Origin: Frankiaceae bacterium
Lineage (GTDB): Bacteria > Actinomycetota > Actinomycetes > JAVEEB01
Direction of reading: 5' to 3'
Length of the DNA stretch: 6,479 nucleotides
Assembly: GCA_030840665.1 (NCBI GenBank)
Contig: JAVEEB010000295.1
Span: 1-6,479 of the forward strand
Shown: piece by piece, positions 1 to 5,431 of the stretch
Layout: every line of letters starts with the position of its first letter
Numbering within the stretch: position 1 is the first letter of the stretch
The notes under the pieces: generated by a model
The model's database searches: none
What the model saw: only the letters and a program-made list of their open reading frames with translations
What the model was told of the DNA's origin: nothing
Program-made: the position numbers and the translations under genes

Positions 1-120
1 CGCCGCGCTGCCGCTGACGGGTGCGCGCTTCACGGCAGCGCCGCCGCTGGTCGCTGGCTTCGGGACGTTCCCGGTCCGCGCGTACGCTGCCGTGCCGTCA
101 TCGTCGTAGGTTGCCGTCAT
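1..120 (-). CDS. Possible 5' end of a minus-strand gene running off the left edge (uncertain)
   Basis: A minus-strand frame starting at the ATG at 120-118 stays open for 40 codons to the window edge. It begins MTATYDDDGTAAYARTG and continues with an Ala/Gly/Ser/Pro/Lys-rich stretch, as disordered N-termini often do. No Shine-Dalgarno sequence precedes it, and the start lies inside an 18-bp direct repeat. The competing reading is a plus-strand C-terminus from position 2 to the TAG at 107-109 (35 codons, ending AAVPSSS). The two frames share the same wobble positions, so GC bias cannot separate them. No family is recognised in either. The flanking sequence to the left would settle it. Confidence 0.25.
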   Translation of the reverse strand, partial: MTATYDDDGTAAYARTGNVPKPATSGGAAVKRAPVSGSAA

Positions 121-129
121 CGTCGTAGG
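93..129. repeat. 18-bp direct repeat, two exact copies 19 bp apart
   Basis: TGCCGTCATCGTCGTAGG occurs at 93-110 and again at 112-129, separated by one T. Because the period is 19 bp, the copies lie in different reading frames. Each copy carries a TAG on the plus strand and an ATG on the minus strand, so the duplication doubles any start or stop signal located here. It looks like a small tandem duplication. No function is evident. Confidence 0.8.
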
Positions 130-166
130 GACCGAGATCCCATGCCCGTGAGATATCCGCTGTAAG

Positions 167-213
167 CGACAAAAGTGGTTGTGGGTAACGGTTTTTCCGA
201 TCGCATTTTGTCG
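167..213. promoter_or_regulatory. Inverted repeat CGACAAAA / TTTTGTCG upstream of the HNH gene
   Basis: CGACAAAA at 167-174 is the exact reverse complement of TTTTGTCG at 206-213, with 31 bp between the arms. The enclosed segment is clearly more AT-rich than its surroundings, including a run of five T. It lies 24-70 bp upstream of the HNH protein's start codon, so it could be an operator or part of the promoter. The wide spacing makes a transcript hairpin less likely. Regulatory function is inferred from position only. Confidence 0.4.
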
Positions 214-224
214 GTGCCCTGGTC

Positions 225-237
225 TACGTTCGTTGTA
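225..237 (+). promoter_or_regulatory. Candidate -10 element for leaderless transcription of the HNH gene
   Basis: TACGTT at 225-230 fits the actinobacterial -10 pattern TAnnnT and leaves six bases before the ATG at 237. That would place the transcription start at the start codon. No ribosome binding site lies upstream of this ATG, which agrees with a leaderless message. No good -35 box is present 16-19 bp upstream, so confidence is limited. Confidence 0.4.
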
Positions 238-1715
238 TGGAGATCCCGTCGTCGTTGGAACCGGTGCAGGCCGTCGCTGTCCTGGACCGGCTTCTTGACG
301 CGGACCTAGACACCAGGTCGGACACGCAACTCGCCGACGACCTGCGCGAGTTGCAGGTGCTGCGCAATCGGTTGGATGGCGAGTTCGCGCGCCGGCTCGG
401 AGCGTTCGATGCCCGCGGCGGCGCGGCGAGCGAACATTCGCTGAGCACCAAAGCCTGGTTGCGGGGCAACTGCCACTTGTCGAGCACCGTGGCCAGTGGC
501 CGGGTCGCGATCGCGCGCCGCCTTCGCACGGAAGGCCCGTTGCAACGTGCCCTGCGGGCAGGGCTCGTCTCCTATGAACATGCCGTCGTGGTCACGCACG
601 CGCTAGACCGACTGCCGGCCGCGGCGGTCAGTGCGGCCGAGGAGATCCTGGTTGCGACGGCCCGGTCCGTCGACCCGGGTCGGTTGGGCAATATCGCGGA
701 CACGATCCGCGAGACCCTCGCCCCCGAGTTGCTCGAGGCGGACGCTGATGCCGCTCGGGAGCGGCGCTTCCTGAACGTGTCCACAACGATCGACGGCCTC
801 GTCGTGTTGAACGGCCTGTTTGACCCGGAGAGCGGCGCGGGGCTTCATGCGGCGGTGCACGCTCTGGCAACTCCAAAGGGCCCCGACGATCACCGCACGG
901 CCTGCCAACGACGCGCCGACGCTCTCACCGAGATCATCGCGGCCGGCTTGGCCGCGGGGATGCTGCCGGCAACGGGCGGACAACGTCCCCAGGTCGCGCT
1001 CACCGTCGACATCGCGCCGTTCCTCCTCGCCCAACACCGGATCCCCAATGGACACGAGCCTCTCGACGCGCAGGAGGGTGACGCGCTGGAGGGTGACGCG
1101 CTGGAGGGTGACGCGCTGGAGGGTGACGCGCTGGAGGGTGACGTGCTGGAGGGTGACGCGCTGGAAGGTGACGCGCTGGAGGGTGACGCGCTGGAAGGTG
1201 ACGCGCAGGAAGGTGACGCGCAGGAGGGTGACGCGCAGCAACGTGAAACGGGAGCTTTTGGATCGCGCCTGGCGCCTGCGGGGGCGTCGGGGATCCCGGT
1301 TGGACACACCCCGTACGGCGGGGTCCTCGCCGGCGAAACGGTGCGTCGCATCCTGTGTGACGCGTCCGTGCACCGGATCGTCACGATCGGCCCGAGCGAT
1401 GTCCTCGACGTCGGCCGCTCCACACGCATCGTGCCCCCCGCGATCCGGCGGGCGCTGGCCATCCGCGACGGCGGCTGCGTCGCGGACGACTGCGATCGCC
1501 CCGCCGCTTGGACCGACGCCCACCACGTCATCCACTGGTCCGAGGGTGGACCGACCGCCCTGACAAACCTCGTCCTGCTTTGCCGTGTCCACCACATTCT
1601 GGTTCACGAGCACGGTTGGATCGTCGAACGCTCCGGCGCGGGCTTCACCATCCGACCGCCCAATGCCACCACCCCGCACCCGCCGCCGCACTTTCACGAG
1701 CCGAACCCTCCCTGA
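237..1715 (+). CDS. DUF222 / 13E12-repeat family protein with C-terminal HNH endonuclease domain
   Basis: The 492-residue product has the two-part layout of the actinobacterial 13E12 (DUF222) family. A helical DUF222 region covers roughly residues 35-265, with the family-like stretch STKAWLRGN at 70-78 and a later AGLVSYEHAVV. The HNH nuclease motif is at the C-terminus: Cys414 and Cys419, His429-His430, Asn444, then Cys449 with His452-His453. The paired Cys/His residues probably bind structural zinc, and His429/430 is expected to be catalytic. Between the domains lies an acidic five-residue repeat (277-336) coded by 12 tandem 15-bp units, which is not a usual family feature. The ATG at 237 is chosen because it starts the family-like sequence; no ribosome binding site precedes it. 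Members are often present in many copies per genome and their role is unsettled: DNA cleavage is expected from the motif but not shown here. Family assignment is firm; function is not. Confidence 0.9.
   Translation: MEIPSSLEPVQAVAVLDRLLDADLDTRSDTQLADDLRELQVLRNRLDGEFARRLGAFDARGGAASEHSLSTKAWLRGNCHLSSTVASGRVAIARRLRTEGPLQRALRAGLVSYEHAVVVTHALDRLPAAAVSAAEEILVATARSVDPGRLGNIADTIRETLAPELLEADADAARERRFLNVSTTIDGLVVLNGLFDPESGAGLHAAVHALATPKGPDDHRTACQRRADALTEIIAAGLAAGMLPATGGQRPQVALTVDIAPFLLAQHRIPNGHEPLDAQEGDALEGDALEGDALEGDALEGDVLEGDALEGDALEGDALEGDAQEGDAQEGDAQQRETGAFGSRLAPAGASGIPVGHTPYGGVLAGETVRRILCDASVHRIVTIGPSDVLDVGRSTRIVPPAIRRALAIRDGGCVADDCDRPAAWTDAHHVIHWSEGGPTALTNLVLLCRVHHILVHEHGWIVERSGAGFTIRPPNATTPHPPPHFHEPNPP
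1065..1244 (+). repeat. 15-bp tandem repeat, 12 units, coding for an acidic pentapeptide repeat
   Basis: Twelve head-to-tail 15-bp units (basic form GACGCGCTGGAGGGT) run without interruption through the HNH gene. The peptides are DAQEG once, DALEG four times, DVLEG, DALEG three times, DAQEG twice, then the decayed unit DAQQR. Several units are identical at DNA level; the others differ by one to three bases, and divergence is greatest at the 3' end. Unit length is a multiple of three, so gain or loss of units would change linker length without breaking the frame. The encoded linker carries about two acidic residues per five. The repeat keeps other frames open, so long spurious ORFs overlap it. 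Confidence 0.97.
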
Positions 1716-1805
1716 TACGCCCTGTTCGACGCGATGGGCTGTCCGGCCGCGTGCCGAGTCCCGGCGCCTTCTGCGGGAGACCTTGATGGGGACGAAGTTC
1801 TAGCC

Positions 1806-1890
1806 GTGCGGAGCGACCTTGTTCAGCTCAAGCGTGCGGAGCGCACGCTGTACAGGTCAAGCGGTGCGGAGCGACGCTGTTCAGACATTG
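1806..1890. repeat. Three imperfect repeats 28-30 bp apart upstream of the sigma factor gene
   Basis: Copies begin at 1806, 1834 and 1864, each opening with GTGCGGAGCG and continuing through a CTTGTTCAG, CTGTACAG or CTGTTCAG core. The first two end in TCAAGC. The spacings of 28 and 30 bp are close to three helical turns, so proteins bound to each copy would lie on nearly the same DNA face. They end about 25-30 bp before the sigma factor start, and the 10-bp palindrome CTGTCGACAG (1898-1907) follows. A regulator-binding array or multi-site promoter is likely but inferred. The rest of the 199-bp gap after the HNH gene shows no gene and no clear terminator. Confidence 0.65.
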
Positions 1891-1914
1891 ACTCAGCCTG
1901 TCGACAGTGCAGCA

Positions 1915-2568
1915 ATGAGGGCAGGGGAGCCGACGAGCGAGGCCGCGCTCGTCGCGAGAGCGGCGGGCGGCGATGCCGACGCCTATGGCGCCATCTACGA
2001 CCAGCACGTCCAGACGGTGTACCGGTTCCTCCTCCGTCGTTGCGGCGATGCGCACGAGGCGGAAGACCTGCTCTCGGTCGTGTTCCTCGAAGCCTGGCGA
2101 GCGCGAGCACGGATGGTGGCAATCGACGACTCCTCACGGCCATGGCTGCTGGGGATAGCGATGAACGTCGTACGCAACAGTCGCCGTTCGACGCGGCGGC
2201 ATGCGGCGGCGCTGGCGCGGTACGACGCGGACCCGCTGACCGGCGCGCCGACCCACGACTTCGCCGACGACGCCGTGGCGCGCCTTGACGCAAATACGGC
2301 TGCGGGCCGCATCACCGTGGCGATGGCCCGGCTGACGGCGCGCGAGCGTGAAGTGGCCGAGCTCTGTCTCCTGGAGCAGCTCCCGACAGGGACGGTGGCC
2401 CTCGTGCTGGGCGTGCCGGAGGGGACCGTCAAGTCGCGGCTCGCCTCTGCGCGCAAGCGGCTGCAGCGAGTGCTCCAAACGAGTGAACTTCCGACCCAGG
2501 TGGTGGCTGCGGACATGAACACAGTGAGCGGCAGAACGTCGCTTCGACCGGAAGCGAGCGCGCCATGA
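1915..2568 (+). CDS. ECF-type RNA polymerase sigma-70 factor
   Basis: The 217-residue protein has the two conserved ECF regions and no region 1 or 3. Region 2 covers about residues 20-95: AYGAIYDQHVQTVYRFLLRR, then an acidic AEDLLS core-binding segment, an EAWR motif and PWLLGIAMNVVRN near the -10-recognition part. Region 4 covers about 135-185, with LTAREREVAEL and the helix-turn-helix ending VPEGTVKSRL, which contacts the -35 element. It would redirect RNA polymerase to a specific regulon. The ATG at 1915 gives the usual N-terminus. An in-frame TTG at 1819 would translate the upstream repeats and is less likely. No ribosome binding site is visible before 1915. The stop overlaps the next start by four bases, so the two genes are probably cotranscribed and translationally coupled. 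The ECF group is not assigned. Confidence 0.92.
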   Translation: MRAGEPTSEAALVARAAGGDADAYGAIYDQHVQTVYRFLLRRCGDAHEAEDLLSVVFLEAWRARARMVAIDDSSRPWLLGIAMNVVRNSRRSTRRHAAALARYDADPLTGAPTHDFADDAVARLDANTAAGRITVAMARLTAREREVAELCLLEQLPTGTVALVLGVPEGTVKSRLASARKRLQRVLQTSELPTQVVAADMNTVSGRTSLRPEASAP

Positions 2569-3089
2569 GCGAGCCCGAATTGTCGCCTGGTCGCGTGCAA
2601 CGTCGCCGGGAGCACCTCATGACAGAAATCGCCACAGAGCCAGCCACGGCGCCAGTCACCGCGCCGCAACACAACGGACAGCCGTCCTGGCGTCGCTCAC
2701 GTCGCGTCTGGGTCGCTGCGCTCGTCGCCGGACTCGTGGTTACCGCCGGTGGCGTTGCGGCAGAGGCGGGTTCGCCGGCCGTGTCACGCAACGAGAATGG
2801 CGTCGTGGGCATTGACCTGAGTCAGGTGCGTGCGGTGTACGAAGGTCACTACATCTCGTACGCGGAAGTACAGAAACTCAACGACTCCGGCCGTGCGATG
2901 GTCAGCGTCAACAATCGTGAACTCGCCTGTCAGGGCATTTCCCTTTACTTCGACACCGAAGATCAGCGGCAGGCCTACATCCGCGATTTCGAGGTGCGCA
3001 ACAAGGCGATCGACCGGAGCGCGACAACGGGCGATCCGTGCGCGCCGTTCGCGAACAGCCCCCGCTTCGCGCCGCCGGCGCAGCCGTAG
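2565..3089 (+). CDS. Single-pass membrane protein, probable partner or anti-sigma factor of the ECF sigma factor
   Basis: The 174-residue product has a short cytoplasmic N-terminus (1-47), rich in Arg just before the membrane, and one transmembrane helix at about 48-67 (VWVAALVAGLVVTAGGV). An outward domain of about 105 residues follows, carrying two cysteines (122 and 159) that could form a disulfide. The start ATG at 2565 overlaps the sigma factor stop (ATGA), with GGAAG at 2550-2554. An internal ATG at 2619 preceded by GGGAG is the alternative. The N-terminal pattern PGRVQRRREHLMTEI recalls the membrane proteins often paired with actinobacterial ECF factors (CU044_5270-like). That likeness and the overlap suggest it restrains or signals to the sigma factor. 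No zinc-binding anti-sigma HxxxCxxC motif is present and the cytoplasmic part is very short, so the anti-sigma role is inference. The outer domain is not recognised. Confidence 0.75.
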   Translation: MSEPELSPGRVQRRREHLMTEIATEPATAPVTAPQHNGQPSWRRSRRVWVAALVAGLVVTAGGVAAEAGSPAVSRNENGVVGIDLSQVRAVYEGHYISYAEVQKLNDSGRAMVSVNNRELACQGISLYFDTEDQRQAYIRDFEVRNKAIDRSATTGDPCAPFANSPRFAPPAQP

Positions 3090-3113
3090 CCGGTCGCATG
3101 AGGGCCGAGGGCG

Positions 3114-3129
3114 TGCAACCTAGGTTGAC
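3114..3129. promoter_or_regulatory. Operator-like palindrome, copy 1 (overlaps the -35)
   Basis: This 16-mer matches the perfect palindrome GTCAACCTAGGTTGAC except at its first two bases. Its centre AACCTAGGTT (3117-3126) is exactly self-complementary. It covers the first five bases of the TTGACA -35 element, so a bound protein would block polymerase. Copy 2 lies 27 bp downstream. The likely binder is the HTH protein encoded just downstream, by inference. Confidence 0.7.
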
Positions 3130-3160
3130 AACGCGGACACGTCAACATAGGTTGACGGCA
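3125..3160 (+). promoter_or_regulatory. Promoter of the HTH/Clp-N operon, leaderless
   Basis: A consensus -35 TTGACA at 3125-3130 is followed after exactly 17 bp by TAGGTT at 3148-3153 (TAnnnT). Transcription would start at or next to the ATG at 3160, six bases beyond the -10. No Shine-Dalgarno sequence precedes that ATG, in keeping with a leaderless message. It is the best-matching promoter in the window. Confidence 0.75.
3141..3156. promoter_or_regulatory. Operator-like palindrome, copy 2 (covers the -10)
   Basis: GTCAACATAGGTTGAC departs from a perfect 16-bp palindrome at one base (A for C at the sixth position). It spans the whole -10 element of the promoter. Together with copy 1 it gives two sites, 27 bp centre to centre, sharing the identical segment TAGGTTGAC. 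The arrangement suggests repression of the downstream operon. Confidence 0.75.
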
Positions 3161-3390
3161 TGGTCCACACGGTTCCTACCACCTACGCCGATCCGGGCGA
3201 TGGTCTCGCGACCGTCGTTGCGCTTCGGCAGCTCGCCGACCAGATCGAGGCCGACGAGGTCGCCCGCGCCATCCGTGCCGGTTGGAGTTGGGCTCGCGTC
3301 GCCGAGGCTCTCGGCGTGAGTCGCCAAGCCGTACACAAGAAACACGCCAAACGGCTGCTGCTCGACGCACCAAGGAAGGGGATCCGATGA
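3160..3390 (+). CDS. Small helix-turn-helix protein, probable autoregulator of the Clp-N cassette
   Basis: This 76-residue protein has a helical N-terminal half (about 16-40, ALRQLADQIEADEVARAI) and a helix-turn-helix at about 43-65 that includes WARVAEALGVSRQAVHKKHA. The GVSRQAVHKK stretch is the recognition helix. Small proteins ending this way commonly sit next to stand-alone Clp N-terminal domain genes in actinobacteria, as recalled from family knowledge. Here its stop overlaps the next start by four bases, so the two should be made together. The ATG at 3160 fits a leaderless message. Two near-palindromes cover the promoter, so autoregulation is the simplest guess. There is no sensor domain; any signal must come from a partner, perhaps the Clp-N protein. 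Confidence 0.85.
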   Translation: MVHTVPTTYADPGDGLATVVALRQLADQIEADEVARAIRAGWSWARVAEALGVSRQAVHKKHAKRLLLDAPRKGIR

Positions 3391-3881
3391 TGCGCCGCAA
3401 TCCTCGCAGCGACGTCAAGGCGACGGTGAAACAAGCGATAGCCTGCGCCCGGCTCGCAGGCAGTGAGACGGTCGAGGCCGAGCACCTTTTGCTAGCCCTG
3501 GCAGGAAAACCCGGCACGATCGCGTACGCAGTGCTTTCTGAAGCAGGACTCGACGCACAGCGCATCTCGGACGCCCTCGCCGTCGAGCAGGCAGCGAGTC
3601 TGGCGGCCGTCGGCGTGACGGCACTCACCTCACCGCTGCCGACGTACCTTCCCGAAGCACGGCAGATGGGCCAGTCCAGCCGGCTTGCGCTGACGCGCGC
3701 TGCCGCCGCAGCCAAGGCCCGTAAGGACCGACGGATGCGCAGCACCCATCTCCTCATCGGGGTGCTGTCCGCTGACGTCGGTCGCGTCCCGCGGGCGCTG
3801 GCGCACGCGGGTGTTGACAGGGGGCGCATGCTCGCCGAATGCCACGCCGCCCTCGATCACCATCAGCGCACAGCGAGCTAG
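3387..3881 (+). CDS. Stand-alone Clp N-terminal (ClpC-type) double-repeat domain protein without ATPase
   Basis: The 164-residue product consists of two Clp_N repeats. Repeat 1 is at about 12-65 (AIACARLAGSETVEAEHLLLAL, then AYAVLSEAGLDAQRIS) and repeat 2 at about 98-150 (ALTRAAAAAKARK, STHLLIGVLS, then PRALAHAGVDRGRML). In ClpC and ClpA this domain docks substrates and adaptors before the AAA+ rings. Here no Walker motifs or AAA+ modules follow, so it cannot unfold proteins itself. By analogy with mycobacterial ClpC2 it may act as a decoy, adaptor or sensor for ClpC ligands. AAGGAAGGGG at 3372-3381 serves the ATG at 3387, or the adjacent ATG at 3390. The start overlaps the HTH stop (ATGA). 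Repeat 1 keeps the Glu of the family's TEH motif (Glu32), whereas repeat 2 has Thr120 at that place. Domain call firm, role inferred. Confidence 0.88.
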   Translation: MMRRNPRSDVKATVKQAIACARLAGSETVEAEHLLLALAGKPGTIAYAVLSEAGLDAQRISDALAVEQAASLAAVGVTALTSPLPTYLPEARQMGQSSRLALTRAAAAAKARKDRRMRSTHLLIGVLSADVGRVPRALAHAGVDRGRMLAECHAALDHHQRTAS

Positions 3882-3920
3882 CAACGACCAGATAGTGAGG
3901 CTGGATTCGGTTTCGGCGCC

Positions 3921-5192
3921 CTAGAGCTGCGGGCCCGCCCCGGGTTCGGCACCCGCACGAAGCTGCTGTGCACGCACGTCACCCGCCCGCCCTTCACCCG
4001 CTCCGCGCATGTCGTCGGCCGCCGCGGGCAGGGGCGAGTCGCCCGCCGTGTGCAACCGGCTCGCCACGAGGGAGCCTCCCAAGACCAGCGCAGCCGGGAT
4101 GAACAGGGCGACCCGCAAATCGAGCGCGTGTGCAACAGCACCGATGGCGGCCGGCCCGCTGAGGAAGCCGAGGTAGGAAATCGAGGACACCAACGACAAA
4201 GCGGCAGGCGCCCGGTCCGGAGCCAGCTGCCCGGCGGCGCTGAAAACCTGCGGCACGATGATCGACAATCCGAGGCCCATCACGGCAAACCCGGCCATCC
4301 CCGCGGCCGTGCTGCGCAGCACCAGCCCGATGGCGAGGGCGACACCGGCGACTGCGGTGCCGGCGCGGACCAGGAACATCGCCCCGAACCGGGTGGCCAA
4401 CCGATCGCCCGCCAGCCGGCCGATCGTCATCGTGACGTTGAACAACATGAAACCAATCGCTGCCACCGCGGCCGTGGCTCCCGTGTTGTCCCGCAGGTAG
4501 ATGGCCGTCCAGTCCGCGGCCGAGCCCTCGGCGACGAAGCTGGCCAGGCCGACGACGCCGAGGGCGATGATGACGCCCCGGTGAGGCAGCCCGCCCCGCC
4601 CGCGGACGTCTGCCTTGTCGCGGCTGGCGGTCTCCGGCGCGTCGAGCAGCCATCGATTCGCGATGAGCACCGCCACGAAAAGCACCGCCGAGAAGATGAC
4701 GAACGTGAGCTTGTACGACACGTCGAGCTTCGCTGTGAGCGCGCCGCCGGCAGCGCCGAGAATGCCGCCAATACTGAACGCAGCATGGAAAGACGACATG
4801 ATCGGCTTGGCGATCCGGTGCTCGATCGCCACCGCCTGGGAGTTCATGCCGACGTCCTGGAAGCTGGCGCCGCCGGCGACGAGCAGCATCCCGAGACCCA
4901 GCGTGACGACGCCATTCGCCACCGCCGGCACGAGCAGGGACAGCATCATGAACAGGGCCGCGATCTGTGTCGTACGACGACTGCCGAACCGTTCGATCAG
5001 CGGCCCCGCGGCGCGCAGCGACAACATGGCGCCAATCGCGCCCATGAAGATGACGATGGCGACCTGGCCGTCCTCGAGGTGCAGACCCTGTTTCACGGAC
5101 GGCAGCCGGGAGGCCCAGATCCCCATCCCCACCCCGTTGACCAGGAAGTGGACGAGGACGGCGCGGCGGGCGTGCTGCGGCGAGGAAGACAT
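3921..5192 (-). CDS. MFS transporter, YbjJ-like, 12 predicted membrane helices
   Basis: This is a 423-residue major facilitator superfamily permease. Hydrophobic segments alternate through about residues 10-378. MFS motif A is seen as GPLIERFGSRR at 63-73, and its counterpart in the second half as GRLAGDRLATRFG at 258-270. FQDVGMNSQAVAIEHR (111-126), SSFHAAFSIGGILGA (133-147) and AEGSAADWTAIYLRD (221-235) resemble the YbjJ group, whose substrates are poorly defined; fucose-permease-like sugar uptake and drug export are both conceivable. The C-terminal tail after about 380 is Ala/Gly-rich and probably disordered. The ATG at 5192 is chosen because the protein-like sequence begins there. The frame stays open up to 5405, but that extension runs through a tandem repeat and is not transporter-like. 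No close ribosome binding site is seen. It converges with the Clp-N gene, 39 bp away, with no hairpin in the gap. Confidence 0.9.
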   Translation of the reverse strand: MSSSPQHARRAVLVHFLVNGVGMGIWASRLPSVKQGLHLEDGQVAIVIFMGAIGAMLSLRAAGPLIERFGSRRTTQIAALFMMLSLLVPAVANGVVTLGLGMLLVAGGASFQDVGMNSQAVAIEHRIAKPIMSSFHAAFSIGGILGAAGGALTAKLDVSYKLTFVIFSAVLFVAVLIANRWLLDAPETASRDKADVRGRGGLPHRGVIIALGVVGLASFVAEGSAADWTAIYLRDNTGATAAVAAIGFMLFNVTMTIGRLAGDRLATRFGAMFLVRAGTAVAGVALAIGLVLRSTAAGMAGFAVMGLGLSIIVPQVFSAAGQLAPDRAPAALSLVSSISYLGFLSGPAAIGAVAHALDLRVALFIPAALVLGGSLVASRLHTAGDSPLPAAADDMRGAGEGRAGDVRAQQLRAGAEPGAGPQL

Positions 5193-5255
5193 TGCGTAAG
5201 TGAAGCACGTCTCCGACGGGCACGAGAGCGCTCCCACACATTCGGTGCCAGAGAC

Positions 5256-5350
5256 GACGTCGACGCCTGAGGCCCGGCGGACGTCGACGCCTGCGGCCCG
5301 GGGGCCGTCGAGGCCTGCACCCGGGGGCGTCGACCCCTCCGGCCCGCCGG
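5256..5350. repeat. 24-bp tandem repeat, about four copies, between the MFS gene and ndk
   Basis: Copies begin at 5256, 5280, 5304 and about 5327. The first two differ at only two of 24 bases; the third and fourth are more diverged. All carry a CGTCGA core, which is the palindrome GTCGAC in copies 1, 2 and 4, followed by a GC-rich half with CCCG. The block fills the middle of the 239-bp divergent intergenic region and ends just before an inverted repeat, GCCGGG-TAC-CCCGGC (5346-5360). It could be a regulator-binding array, a structured leader or a neutral minisatellite. No T-run follows the hairpin, so it does not look like an intrinsic terminator. Confidence 0.75.
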
Positions 5351-5421
5351 GTACCCCGGCCGGCCACTGCTCCTCCGGCGACTCCTCGTTACGCTCCCTG
5401 CACAAGAGCGATCAAGCCCCC

Positions 5422-5426
5422 GGAGG
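5422..5426 (+). promoter_or_regulatory. Ribosome binding site fixing the GTG start of ndk
   Basis: GGAGG ends five bases before the GTG at 5432. It is the strongest Shine-Dalgarno match in the window and settles the non-ATG start. A possible -10 (TACGCT, 5390-5395) lies upstream but has no recognisable -35. Confidence 0.85.
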
Positions 5427-5431
5427 CCCAC

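Noticed and set aside
8..22. LPLTG, a match to the sortase LPxTG motif, in the plus frame 2-109
   Set aside because: It is not followed by a hydrophobic helix and a short positive tail, and even the coding status of this frame is doubtful.
1065..1244. CRISPR-like reading of the regular 15-bp repeats
   Set aside because: Units are contiguous without spacers, too short, and in frame within a gene.
603..1697. Long minus-strand open frame with an RVTLQ-type repeat, and a plus-strand frame at 820-1563 with VTRWR repeats
   Set aside because: Both are kept open by the stop-free 15-bp repeat within the HNH gene. The true frame contains complete DUF222 and HNH domains; these have none.
4050..5270. 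406-codon plus-strand open frame opposite the MFS gene
   Set aside because: It is an antisense shadow in GC-rich DNA, rich in Arg, His and Gly with no domain, whereas the minus strand encodes clear MFS motifs.
5346..5360. Intrinsic terminator at GCCGGG-TAC-CCCGGC
   Set aside because: No T-rich tract follows on either strand, and it lies between divergent genes where a terminator is not expected.
5193..5405. N-terminal extension of the MFS protein by 71 residues
   Set aside because: The extension translates the 24-bp tandem repeat into a Gly/Pro-rich tail unlike transporter N-termini; the ATG at 5192 starts the family-like sequence.
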